Shown piece after piece: positions 51,556-60,843 of a DNA stretch of 64,000 bases (its first letter is position 1; each line of letters opens with the position of its first letter). Under the pieces are notes generated by a model, which saw only the letters and a list, made by a program, of their open reading frames with translations, did not search any database and was not told where the DNA came from. The stretch is from Schumannella sp. 10F1B-5-1 (GTDB lineage: Bacteria > Actinomycetota > Actinomycetes > Actinomycetales > Microbacteriaceae): positions 16,638 to 80,637 of the forward strand of contig NZ_VHQH01000036.1 of NCBI RefSeq assembly GCF_006517535.1, in the 5' to 3' direction. The position numbers were made by a program, and so were the translations under genes.

Positions 51556-52578
51556 ATGTCCGTGAGCGCCCGTCCTCGTCCGTCGTCCGATGCCCCTGCT
51601 CCGGTGAGCGGGCCGCGCTTCGAGATCCGCCACGGCGGGGCGCGCGCGGTGGTCGGCTCGGTCGCCGCAGTGCTCTGCGAGCTCGAGGTCGACGGGCACG
51701 CGCTCACCGAGACGGTGCCGACCGAGAGCCTGCCGCCGCAGGGCTGCGGCATCGTGCTCGCGCCGTGGCCGAACCGGGTGCGCGGGGCGCGCTGGCAGCT
51801 GACCGAGCCCGACGGGTCGACGAGCATCCAGCTGCTCGATCTGACCGACCCGAGGTGGGGTGCTGCCTCGCACGGACTGCTGCGCAACACCGCCTACCGG
51901 CTCGTCGAGCACACGGAATCGTCGGTCGAGCTGGCGGCGCTCATCCCGCCGCAGCACGGGTGGCCGTTCCTGCTCGAGACGAGCGTGCGCTACGAGGTCG
52001 AGCCCGACGGACTGGTCGTGACGCATCACGCCCGCAACCTCGGCACGCGGCCGGCGCCGTGGGCGGTCGGGGCGCACCCCTACTTCCGGGTCGGTGCGAC
52101 GCCGGTCGCCGACCTCGAGCTGCGGATGCCGGCCCCGGTCGCGCTCGACGTCGACGACAAGCTCATCCCGGTCGGGTCGCATCCCGTCGCCGGCGGCGAG
52201 GACCTGCGCGCGGGGCTCCGCGTCGGCGACCTCGACCTGAACACGACGTTCGCGCTCGACGGTGCGGGCGCCGACGAGAGCGGGGACGGCGACGGGGACG
52301 CCGGCGGCGCCACGGCCCCGGATGCGCGCCGCGAGATCGCCTGCCTGACCGGCCCCGACGCATCCACCGTGCTCTGGGCCGACCCCGCGTTCGCCTGGGT
52401 GCAGGTGTTCACGCCGGGCGACTTCCCTCGGCCGCTGGGGTCGGCCGAGCCGACCGGCACGGCGGTCGCGATCGAGCCGATGACCGCGCCGCCGAACGCC
52501 CTGAATTCGGGTGAGGGACTGGCTTGGATCGAGCCCGGGGCGAGCTGGTCGGGGTCGTGGGGCGCGCGGCGCGCGTGA
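51556..52578 (+). CDS. Aldose 1-epimerase family protein (first)
   Basis: 340 residues. Galactose mutarotase fold: NRVRGARWQL, SHGLLRNTAYRLV (His near the substrate), VGAHPYFRVG and the late Glu in AIEPMTAPPNALNSGEGL. A TACTCT -10 box lies 6 nt before the ATG, so it is probably leaderless with its own promoter despite following the DeoR gene. It interconverts alpha and beta sugar anomers, supplying the form galK needs. A short Gly/Asp/Ala-rich insert (about 236-255) breaks the beta domain. Confidence 0.88.
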   Translation: MSVSARPRPSSDAPAPVSGPRFEIRHGGARAVVGSVAAVLCELEVDGHALTETVPTESLPPQGCGIVLAPWPNRVRGARWQLTEPDGSTSIQLLDLTDPRWGAASHGLLRNTAYRLVEHTESSVELAALIPPQHGWPFLLETSVRYEVEPDGLVVTHHARNLGTRPAPWAVGAHPYFRVGATPVADLELRMPAPVALDVDDKLIPVGSHPVAGGEDLRAGLRVGDLDLNTTFALDGAGADESGDGDGDAGGATAPDARREIACLTGPDASTVLWADPAFAWVQVFTPGDFPRPLGSAEPTGTAVAIEPMTAPPNALNSGEGLAWIEPGASWSGSWGARRA

Positions 52579-52650
52579 TCGCCGGATCGGACGCCGCCGG
52601 TTCCGGACAGGGTTGCGGGCGCCCCGGCGCTCCCTCCTAGACTCGGCGCC

Positions 52651-53679
52651 GTGACGAGCGAGCAGCCCAGCGTCGGGCCGACCACCACCACCGCCACGGC
52701 GACCACGACCGAGTCGGGCCCGCGCGGGCCGATCGGCACGCGCATCCACCTCGCCAGCGGCGGCGTCGAGGCCGTGATCGGCACGATGGCCGCCACGCTC
52801 GCCTCGCTGCGCGTCGACGGCGTGCAGCTGACGGAGCCGATCGCCGACGCCGCCTGGCCGGCGTACTGCAACGGCATCTACCTCGCGCCCTGGCCGAACC
52901 GCGTGCGCGACGGCCGGTGGATGCTCGACGGCGCCGCCCAGCAGCTCGACCTGACCGAGGTCGATCGCGGCAACGCCCTGCACGGGCTGCTGCAGTTCAC
53001 CGAGCACGAGATCCGCGAGCAGACATCGAGCTCGGTCACGCTCGGGGCGCTCATCCCGGCGCAGCACGGCTGGCCCTTCGCCCTCGACAGCTGGGTGCGC
53101 TACGAGCTCGTTCCGGGCGGCATCCGCGCGACGCACGGCGTGCGCAATCTGTCGACGGCGGTCGCGCCCTACGCGACGGGCGTGCACCCCTACCTGCGTC
53201 TCGGCGAGTGGCCGGTGCGCGAGCTGACCGTCACGGTTCCGGCGGCGAGCTACGTCGAGGTGGATGACCGCCTCAACCCACTCGGGGTGAAGAGCGTCGA
53301 GGGCACCCCGGTCGACCTGCGCACCCCGCGCCGCTTCGACGAGCTCGACCTCGACACCGCCTACGCCGACCTGGAGCCCGTCGACGGCGCGACCGCCTGG
53401 ATCGAGGCACCCGACGGCGCGCGGCTCACCCTGCTGCAGGATCCGGACTGGCGCTGGGTGCAGGTCTTCACGACCTCGGTCTTCCCCGCGGGCGGCTGGA
53501 CCGGCGTCGACCCGACGAGCCCCAGCGGCTGGGCGGGCGGGCCGCTCGGCGACGCGATCGCGATCGAGCCGATGACCGCGCCGCCGGATGCGCTGAACTC
53601 GGGTGAGGGCCTCATCCAGCTGCAGCCCGGCGCCGAGTGGTCGGGCTCGTGGGCGCTGCGCTACACGCCGGCGCCCTGA
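52651..53679 (+). CDS. Aldose 1-epimerase family protein (second)
   Basis: 342 residues, a paralogue of the preceding gene. Same order of motifs: NRVRDGRWMLDG, LHGLLQFTEHEI, ATGVHPYLRLG, AIEPMTAPPDALNSGEGL. A TAGACT -10 box (52638-52643) is 7 nt before the GTG, another leaderless start. Two adjacent, separately promoted mutarotases suggest different sugars or conditions; which sugar each handles is not visible. Confidence 0.88.
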   Translation: MTSEQPSVGPTTTTATATTTESGPRGPIGTRIHLASGGVEAVIGTMAATLASLRVDGVQLTEPIADAAWPAYCNGIYLAPWPNRVRDGRWMLDGAAQQLDLTEVDRGNALHGLLQFTEHEIREQTSSSVTLGALIPAQHGWPFALDSWVRYELVPGGIRATHGVRNLSTAVAPYATGVHPYLRLGEWPVRELTVTVPAASYVEVDDRLNPLGVKSVEGTPVDLRTPRRFDELDLDTAYADLEPVDGATAWIEAPDGARLTLLQDPDWRWVQVFTTSVFPAGGWTGVDPTSPSGWAGGPLGDAIAIEPMTAPPDALNSGEGLIQLQPGAEWSGSWALRYTPAP

Positions 53680-53764
53680 TCGCCGGCGCCCGTGTCGCCG
53701 GCGCCGCCGGCGCCCGCGTCGCCGACATCGCCCGCATCGCCGCACTCGTGAGAGAGTCGGCGCC

Positions 53765-54856
53765 GTGAGCATCCCCGCCGCCGTGCCGACCGAGCGCCAG
53801 CTGCGCCGCTGGCGCGGCTACCTTGCCGACGAGCGCGTCGAGGCGGCGCTCTACCAGCAGCTGGCCCAGCGCAAGACGGGTGAGGAGCGCGAGATCCTGC
53901 TGGGGCTCGCCGAGGCCGAGAAGCGGCACGAGTCGCACTGGCTCGATCTGCTCGGCGACCGGGTCGGGCGTCCGCGCGCGGGCAGCGTGCGCACGCGGCT
54001 GCTCGTGCTGCTCGCGCGGCGCTTCGGGTCGGTGTTCGTGCTGGCGCTCGCGCAGCGGGCCGAGGCGCGCAGCCCCTATGACGACGACGCCGACGCGACC
54101 GATCGCATGGCGGCCGACGAGCGCATCCACGGCGAGGTGCTGCGCGGGCTGGCGGCGCGAGGTCGCGAGCGTCTCGCCGGAACCTTCCGCGCGGCCGTGT
54201 TCGGCGCGAACGACGGCCTCGTGTCGAACTTCGCGCTCGTGCTCGGCGTCGGCGCGATCGGCGTCCCTCCGGCGACCGTGCTCGCCACCGGCATCGCCGG
54301 CCTCCTCGCCGGAGCGCTCTCGATGGGCGCGGGGGAGTTCGTGTCGGTGCGGTCGCAGCGCGAGCTGCTCAGCGCATCCCGCCCCGACCCCGAGGCGAAC
54401 GCGGCCGTGCCGCACCTCGACGTCGACGCGAACGAGCTCGCCCTCGTCTACCGCGCCCGCGGCGAGACGCCCGAGGAGGCCGCGGCGCACGCCCGCCGCA
54501 CCTTCGCCCGGCTCTCGGCGACCGAGCCCGCCATCGCGACCACGAGCCTCGAGACCGTCGCCGACGAGCACGAGGCCGTCGGCTCGCCCTGGCGCGCGGC
54601 GCTGTCGAGCTTCCTCTTCTTCGCGAGCGGGGCCATCATCCCCGTGCTGCCCTACCTGTTCGGCGCGACCGGCATCCTCGCCGTCGTCGTCGCGGCCGTG
54701 CTGGTCGGCGTCGCCCTGCTCGGCACCGGTGCGGTCGTCGGACTGCTCTCGGGCGGCTCGCCGCTGCTGCGAGCGCTGCGCCAGCTCGGCATCGGCTTCG
54801 GGGCGGCGATCGTCACCTACCTGCTCGGGCTGCTGTTCGGTGCATCCGGCATCTGA
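53765..54856 (+). CDS. VIT1/CCC1-family Fe/Mn transporter with N-terminal ferritin-like domain
   Basis: 363 residues. The first about 140 residues form a rubrerythrin/ferritin-like helical domain with Glu residues spaced for metal binding (DERVEAALYQQLA, EREILLGLAEAEKRHESHW, ADERIHGEVL). The rest is a VIT/CCC1 membrane domain with AVFGANDGLVSNFALVLG and GLLAGALSMGAGEFVSV, then C-terminal helices. It probably exports or stores iron or manganese, the ferritin-like part acting as metal sensor or oxidase. GTG 53765. Confidence 0.87.
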   Translation: MSIPAAVPTERQLRRWRGYLADERVEAALYQQLAQRKTGEEREILLGLAEAEKRHESHWLDLLGDRVGRPRAGSVRTRLLVLLARRFGSVFVLALAQRAEARSPYDDDADATDRMAADERIHGEVLRGLAARGRERLAGTFRAAVFGANDGLVSNFALVLGVGAIGVPPATVLATGIAGLLAGALSMGAGEFVSVRSQRELLSASRPDPEANAAVPHLDVDANELALVYRARGETPEEAAAHARRTFARLSATEPAIATTSLETVADEHEAVGSPWRAALSSFLFFASGAIIPVLPYLFGATGILAVVVAAVLVGVALLGTGAVVGLLSGGSPLLRALRQLGIGFGAAIVTYLLGLLFGASGI

Positions 54857-54903
54857 CCTCGCGGCCGGGCTGAGCGCCGGTGGCCGGGTCTAGCGTGGAT
54901 GCC

Positions 54904-55377
54904 GTGCACACGATCATCCTGTGGGTCGGCTTCCTCGGCGGCTGGCTTCTGGTCGCCGGGCCCGTCTTCCAGGCCGCGGTCGAGCTGCGCGACGAGGAGA
55001 TCGACCGCGAGAGCATGGCCGCGGCGCACGAGAGCGTGCCCGAGCCGCGCCGCATCTCGCCGTGGTGGTGGCTGCTGCCGCCCGTCGCGTACCTCCGGAT
55101 CCGGCGCGACCAGCGCGAATACCGCCGGGTGATCTTCGACGCGATGCCGCTCGCGACACGGCGCCAGTTCGCGAGCTTCGTCGACAAGGCCACCGGGTGG
55201 ATGTTCGTGGCCGGCGGCGCCGCGCTCATCGCGCTCAAGGAGACGTGGGAGCTGGTCGAGCACTACGAGTGGCCGCTGTGGGTGTGGATCGTGCTCGTGC
55301 TGGTCATGGCCGCGCTCGCGGTCGTCAACACGGCCGTGCGGATGGCGCGCACGCGCGAGCTCGTCGGCGAGAGCTGA
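54904..55377 (+). CDS. Membrane protein of unknown function
   Basis: 157 residues. A first membrane helix (HTIILWVGFLGGWLLVAGPVF), a charged cytoplasmic stretch, a WWWLLPP segment, and two C-terminal helices (MFVAGGAALIAL and WVWIVLVLVMAALAVVNT). The GTG at 54904 is chosen because a TAGCGT -10 box is 7 nt upstream (leaderless). No family recognised. Confidence 0.7.
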   Translation: MHTIILWVGFLGGWLLVAGPVFQAAVELRDEEIDRESMAAAHESVPEPRRISPWWWLLPPVAYLRIRRDQREYRRVIFDAMPLATRRQFASFVDKATGWMFVAGGAALIALKETWELVEHYEWPLWVWIVLVLVMAALAVVNTAVRMARTRELVGES

Positions 55378-55395
55378 ATCGAGCCCGGACGCGAC

Positions 55396-55428
55396 GATGC
55401 CCGGAACGATTCGGGCGCTCCGGGCATC
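55396..55428 (+). terminator. Hairpin after the membrane protein gene
   Basis: GATGCCCGGA (55396-55405) pairs with TCCGGGCATC (55419-55428), 10-bp perfect stem, 13-nt loop, 19 nt after the stop. No T-run. Confidence 0.6.
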
Positions 55429-55549
55429 GAAGACCGTGGTGGAGTCCGCTGCGATCAGGGAGACAGCGTCATCCGGTTCGGGTTTGGGCGGTAACCAGCC
55501 GCCTCGCCGAACGATAGCGGAACGGGACGTGAGGAAAGAACTAGAACGT

Positions 55550-55798
55550 TCAGTCCACGGAACGATCTCTGCCGGCCGCGGCGGCGGGACGACGACCCGA
55601 GACGCGCAGCTGCTCGCGCGCGACGCGCTCGGTGACGGCGGCCACGATCGTCGGCCCGATGATGTCGCCGGCCGGGGTGCCGACGATCAGATCGTGCTCT
55701 TCGAAGACGATGCCGGCGATCGCGCCGGGGGAGACCCGCGGGTGCGTCGCCGAGAGGCGGATGACCAGCTGCTCGAAGGTCTCGGCGGCATCCGTCAT
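55550..55798 (-). CDS. Small hypothetical protein, three-helix-bundle type
   Basis: 82 residues. Helical segments TFEQLVIRLSATHP, SPGAIAGIVFEEHDL and IVAAVTERVAREQLR resemble short three-helix dimerisation proteins common in actinobacteria (ATHPxVxPxxI...). An Arg/Ala-rich tail follows. A TAATGT -10 box lies 7 nt before the ATG at 55798, so leaderless. The assignment to a fold is tentative. Confidence 0.6.
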   Translation of the reverse strand: MTDAAETFEQLVIRLSATHPRVSPGAIAGIVFEEHDLIVGTPAGDIIGPTIVAAVTERVAREQLRVSGRRPAAAAGRDRSVD

Positions 55799-56158
55799 GC
55801 CGCACACATTACGCGCGAGCGGCGAGATGCGCGACGGATGTCGAGAGATCTTCCGGCGATGTCCAGCCGCGCATCCACGTCGCTGAGATCACTCCGAGGT
55901 GATCGGCGCAAGCCCTTTCGCGCACGGATCGGGCGACGTACCCTGAGCTCGCTCCCGAGGTGGCCCGGCGATTCTGACGCCCGCCGCCAGAGCACGCGAC
56001 TCATCCCCCCGCGCGCACGAGAGTAGGGCGCCCGCGTCAGAGACGACGCGGGCCGCCCGTCCAAAGCGGCCGTCCCGCCAGCCGCCCCGCTGCTCTGCCG
56101 CCCCGAGTGTTCACCCGTCTCGCGCCGAGACGTCACCTCCCGCTCGTAGCGTCACGCC
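55799..56158. other. 360-bp gap between divergent small genes
   Basis: No credible gene is seen. It holds the leaderless promoters of both flanking genes, a GATCAC-N6-GTGATC palindrome (55887-55904) that could be an operator, and a hairpin GCCCGCGTC-N6-GACGCGGGC (56030-56053). Confidence 0.5.
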
Positions 56159-56302
56159 ATGGCCCATTGCCCGATGTGCGGATCCGGTGTCGTCTACCGC
56201 TACGACACCTCGCGTCGCTCCGGCTCGCTCTACGCCTGGTTCTGCCTGAACCACCCGCACGTCGTCGCCGACCCGCGCACGACGATCAGCGACCGCCCCT
56301 GA
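56159..56302 (+). CDS. 47-residue Cys-rich small protein
   Basis: Starts MAHCPMCGSGVVYRYDTSRR and ends ISDRP. CPMC plus FCLNHPH give a possible Cys/His metal site of zinc-ribbon type with few ligands. A TAGCGT -10 box (56147-56152) is 6 nt before the ATG, supporting a leaderless gene. No family recognised. Confidence 0.6.
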   Translation: MAHCPMCGSGVVYRYDTSRRSGSLYAWFCLNHPHVVADPRTTISDRP

Positions 56303-56369
56303 GCCGGGGAGCCCGCTGAGCCGGCGGACCGCTGAGCCGCCGCGCACCCCGTCGTGTGCACCCGCCCGG

Positions 56370-56482
56370 TAGGCTGGATGCGGAGCGCCGGGAAGTCTGG
56401 TCGGCCCGCAGGTCACGACGTGGCCGCGGTGGCAGTTCGTCGTCCGGTCGTCATCGTCGGACGCTTCACCGACTGGGGTCGC
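56370..56482 (+). promoter_or_regulatory. Promoter and roughly 100-nt structured leader of nhaA
   Basis: A -10 box TAGGCT (56370-56375) starts transcription about 100 nt before the ATG, unlike the leaderless neighbours. The leader contains GCCG-N11-CGGC (56387-56405) and CGTCCG-N11-CGGACG (56441-56463) hairpins. Length and structure fit a cis-regulatory RNA; nhaA genes in other phyla carry cation-sensing RNA motifs, but identity with these is not shown. Confidence 0.4.
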
Positions 56483-57666
<1,184 letters not shown>

Positions 57667-57670
<4 letters not shown>

Positions 57671-58560
57671 TCGGCGAGGTCGCGCGCCGCCGACGTCGCG
57701 CTGTGGCCGCGCGGATGCGCGCCGCGCGCAGCCGCGCCGAGCACGCCCAGCAGTGCCAGCGCATCCGCGTCGGGCGAGCCGACCGGGGCGCTGTAGAGCA
57801 CGAGGTGCTGGTCGCGCTCGGCCAGGGCGAGCGAGTCGCAGTCGACGGTGACAGGGCCGACGACGGGATGCCGGAACGTCTTGGTCAGCATCGGCGCCGA
57901 CCGCACGTCGTGCTGCTCCCAGAGCCGGGCGAACGTCGCGCTGTCGGTCCGCAGTTCGTCGATCAGCTCGGCGACCGAGGCGTCGTCGGGGTAGCGGGCC
58001 TGCGTCTGGCGCAGCTCCGAGACCGCGTGATGGCGGAACTCGGCCCCGTCGGAGATGCCGTAGAGCGGGCTCGACTCCGGACCCGGATCGAGGAAAGCGC
58101 GGCGAGCGAGATTGCGCTCACGTGGCGCGACCGCACCGAAGTCCTCCATCAGCGCCGCGGTGAGGTCGTTCCAGGCGAGCACCTCGAACGCGGCCGACAT
58201 CACGAATCCGGCCGTGTTCGGCAGGCGCTCGAGCAGCGCGAGGATGCTCGGCCGCACATCGCGCCGCACCTGCTGAGCGCGGATCGGGGCGGTGCCGGCG
58301 AGGGTGTGCAGGTGATCCGACTCCTCGGGCGTCAGCCGCAGCGCGCCGGCGATGCCGGCGAGCACCTCGGCAGACGGACGCGGCGCGCGACCCTGCTCGA
58401 GCCGCACGTAGTACTCGGTCGAGATGTGCGCGAGCACCGCGACCTCTTCGCGACGCAGCCCCGGAGTGCGGCGACGCGGACCGGCCGGGAGCCCGACATC
58501 CTCGGGGTTCCGCCGTTCGCGGCGACCGCGCAGGAAGGCCGCGAGCTCCTGTCTGTCCAT
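57667..58560 (-). CDS. XRE-family regulator with MmyB-like ligand-binding domain
   Basis: 297 residues. HTH about 35-80 (GLRREEVAVLAHISTEYYVRLEQGRAPRPS), then the MmyB-like domain (SAAFEVLAWNDLTAALMEDF, PVTVDCDSLALAERDQHLVLYSA), which may bind a hydrophobic ligand. Such genes commonly stand divergent to SDR genes, as here, and are thought to regulate them. GGTAC-N5-GTACC (58596-58610) in the shared promoter is a candidate site. Confidence 0.9.
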
Positions 58561-58595
58561 GCCACCAGTGTGCGCGCCCGCGCTCGCCGCAGCCT

Positions 58596-58610
58596 GGTAC
58601 CGGCTGTACC
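58596..58610. promoter_or_regulatory. Candidate operator between MmyB-like regulator and SDR genes
   Basis: Inverted repeat GGTAC-CGGCT-GTACC in an 86-nt divergent intergenic region. Confidence 0.4.
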
Positions 58611-58646
58611 TGAATGGGATGCGCGAGCCCGGTGACGCTCGGTGGC

Positions 58647-59426
58647 ATGACGAATCACGACATCCAGCCCGCCGGCCTGCTCGCCGGCAAGGTCATCTTC
58701 ATCAGCGGCGCGAGCCGCGGGATCGGCGCCGCCGCGGCGCGGCTCTTCGCCGCCGAGGGCGCCGCCGTCGTGCTCGGCGCCCGTGGCGCTGACGCGCTCG
58801 ACGGCGTCGTCGCCGGCATCCGCGAGCACGGTGGCACGGCCGATGCGGTCGCCCTCGACCTGGCCGACGACGAGAGCATCCGCGCGGCGATCGCCCGAGT
58901 CGATGAGCTGCACGGACGCCTCGACGGGGCCTTCAACAACGCCGCCGTCGTGCAGCAGCCGGGCGCGCTCGACCAGACGAGCGACGACGACATCCAGCAG
59001 CAGTTCGCCGTCAACTTCCGCGCGCACTGGGTCGCGATGAACGCCGAGGCGGAGCTCATGCGCCGGTCGGACGGCGGCGCGATCGTCAACACCTCGAGCA
59101 TCGGCGCGCGTCGCGCCAACCCGGCGTTGCCGGCCTACGGCGCCATGAAGCGCGCGCTCGACAGCATCACCGAGACGGCCGCCGTGACCTGGGCGCCGGC
59201 CGGCATCCGCGTCAACGGCCTGCACCCGGGCGGCACCGCGACCGACATGATCACCGAGTGGGAATCGGCGACCCCCGGCGTGACCGCGCAGATCAGCGCC
59301 TCGATCCCGATGGGACGCATGGCCGAGCCCGTCGAGGTCGCCCAGGTCGCCGCGTTCCTGCTCAGCGACCGGGCGTCGATCGTGACGGGCGCGATCGTTC
59401 CGGTCGACGGCGGGGCGGGCGCCTGA
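58647..59426 (+). CDS. Short-chain dehydrogenase/reductase
   Basis: 259 residues, classical SDR. The NAD(P)-binding GASRGIG is near the N-terminus, then NNAAVV, Ser in NTSSIGARR, and the catalytic Tyr164-x3-Lys168 in YGAMK. The C-terminal end GAIVPVDGGAGA is typical. Substrate unknown; divergent regulator suggests inducible expression. Confidence 0.92.
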   Translation: MTNHDIQPAGLLAGKVIFISGASRGIGAAAARLFAAEGAAVVLGARGADALDGVVAGIREHGGTADAVALDLADDESIRAAIARVDELHGRLDGAFNNAAVVQQPGALDQTSDDDIQQQFAVNFRAHWVAMNAEAELMRRSDGGAIVNTSSIGARRANPALPAYGAMKRALDSITETAAVTWAPAGIRVNGLHPGGTATDMITEWESATPGVTAQISASIPMGRMAEPVEVAQVAAFLLSDRASIVTGAIVPVDGGAGA

Positions 59427-59502
59427 GCCGATCCGATGTAGGCGCGTCCGGCGCGCCCGCCGCGGATGCCCCGGCGTCTTCAGGGGAGCGAGAGGGAGCG
59501 GT

Positions 59503-59575
59503 GGGCCCGGTGGGGCTCGAACCCACGACCCGCGGATTAAAAGTCCGATGCTCTGCCAACTGAGCTACAGGCCCG
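59503..59575 (-). tRNA. tRNA-Lys (anticodon UUU)
   Basis: On the minus strand it begins GGGCCTGTAGCTCAGTTGG. The anticodon loop is CTTTTAA, giving UUU, with the GTGGGTTCGAGCCCCAC T-arm and acceptor pairing GGGCCTG/CGGGCCC with discriminator A. CCA is not encoded. Confidence 0.97.
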
Positions 59576-59794
59576 ATCGGTTCCCAGGGTACTTCGCTGG
59601 GCGGGCCGCCCGCGCCACGCGCGTCCGCCGTTGCGGACGAGGTGGGCCGCCGAGCCAGGAGGGGGCTTCGCGGTCGGCCTCATCCGCACCGCGACACCGA
59701 GACGCGAGCGGATGCGGACCGGCACGCGGGCGAGCCCACGCGCGGCCGCGGCTCGCGTCGGCGGAGCCGCCTCTCACCGTCCTACGCTGGAGGG

Positions 59795-60424
59795 ATGGCG
59801 GAGCGCTTTCACAAGCCCGCGCGCATCCCGAACGACCACTTCGAGTACCACGTGGGCGGCGAGGATCCGGCGGTCACCCTGCGCCGCGCGCACGAGTCGG
59901 CGGCGGCCCTTCTGGCGCGCGCCCGCAACGCGACCGACGAGGGCGTGGTCGAGCGGCTGCTGACGCACACCGACGAGCACGGCCTCGACCTGGTCGCGCA
60001 GCTCTGGGCGGCCGCCGGTCCGCACACGCTGCCCGGCGCGCTCTGGCGGCTGTATCTGCTGCGGGCCGCGATCCGCGAGGACCCGACGGCGTCGAGCCTG
60101 GCGTTCCGCACGGGCAGCGCCGCGCTCAGCACGATCGATCCGGTCGTCGCCGGCGCAGCCGACCCGACCGGCCCCGACGAGCTCAGCGCGCTCGCCGACG
60201 AGATCCTGCGTGGCGTGTTCCAGGGCGACCTCGGCATCGCGCTCGAGCGCGCCTCGGCCTACTGCCGCATCTGCGCGGCCGGCTGGGTCGAGCTGGCGGA
60301 TGCGCGGGATCCCGCCGACCCGCAGCACGCCACCGCCCTGACGGCCCGCGCGGCGCGCTTCGACAGCTTCGCCGACGACCTCGACCAGTGCGCGCGGCTG
60401 GAGCGCCGGGAGGCGCTCGTGTGA
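59795..60424 (+). CDS. Hypothetical protein, conserved actinobacterial type
   Basis: 209 residues, mostly helical and soluble. It starts MAERFHKPARIPNDHFEYHV; later PGALWRLYLLRAAIREDP and DELSALADEILRGVFQGDLGIALERASAYC look conserved-type segments. I recall similar actinobacterial proteins but no function. ATG 59795 has both a GGAGGG site and a TACGCT -10 box 6 nt upstream. The 219-nt stretch between the tRNA gene and this start shows nothing else. Confidence 0.72.
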   Translation: MAERFHKPARIPNDHFEYHVGGEDPAVTLRRAHESAAALLARARNATDEGVVERLLTHTDEHGLDLVAQLWAAAGPHTLPGALWRLYLLRAAIREDPTASSLAFRTGSAALSTIDPVVAGAADPTGPDELSALADEILRGVFQGDLGIALERASAYCRICAAGWVELADARDPADPQHATALTARAARFDSFADDLDQCARLERREALV

Positions 60425-60474
60425 GGCGCAGCCGCCGGGACGCGCTCGTCTGAGGCGTTCCGTGCCCGGACATG

Positions 60475-60558
60475 AGAAAACCGGGCCGCAGAACGCCTCT
60501 CGGCGCAAGGCCGCTCGAAGCGGCTGAATTTGGAGCCCGGGGTTACTGCGGCCCGGCG
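60475..60558 (-). ncRNA. Candidate small structured RNA with intrinsic terminator
   Basis: On the minus strand, a TACACT -10 box (60570-60565) would start RNA near 60558. The RNA closes with an 11-bp stem (60556-60546 with 60491-60481) directly followed by TTTT. Inside are two hairpins, GCCGCT-TCG-AGCGGC (60524-60510) and a GCC/GGC-type hairpin (60505-60494). No ORF fits. Rfam identity unknown. Confidence 0.5.
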
Positions 60559-60843
60559 TCAGCCAGTGTAACGAGAGCCCGGCATCCGTCGCTGACCGTC
60601 CGCTCCCCGCGGAACGACCGGGCGTGTCGCTCGGCAGAGGGCACGAGCCGCAGCAGGGACGACTGGCAGGGGGCGCGAGCAGATCCGGCTGAAGATCCGC
60701 CCAAACCGCCGGGCCGCGCATCCCGAACCCCTTGCTGACATCGCGACCCGAGCGATGCCCGCAGACCCGGTGCGGGGCCACCTCCCAGTGGCTGGCCCCG
60801 CACCGCACCCCGTCACACGGGCCGGACAGGAAGGAGCAGAGCG
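60559..60843 (+). promoter_or_regulatory. Upstream region of sigK with a strong hairpin
   Basis: About 285 nt without a credible gene. It contains a perfect 13-bp stem (60768-60780 with 60793-60805) with a 12-nt loop, about 40 nt before the sigK start and so probably in its leader, and the ribosome binding site AGGAAGGAG. No clear -35/-10 pair was found. Confidence 0.5.

Noticed and set aside
55795-56136. 113-codon minus-strand frame in the gap near 56 kb
   Set aside because: Arg/Ser-rich without pattern, no promoter or ribosome site, and it conflicts with the leaderless gene starting at 55798.
59576-59794. Gene or att site beside tRNA-Lys
   Set aside because: No repeat of the tRNA 3' end, no integrase and no coding frame with a start site were seen.
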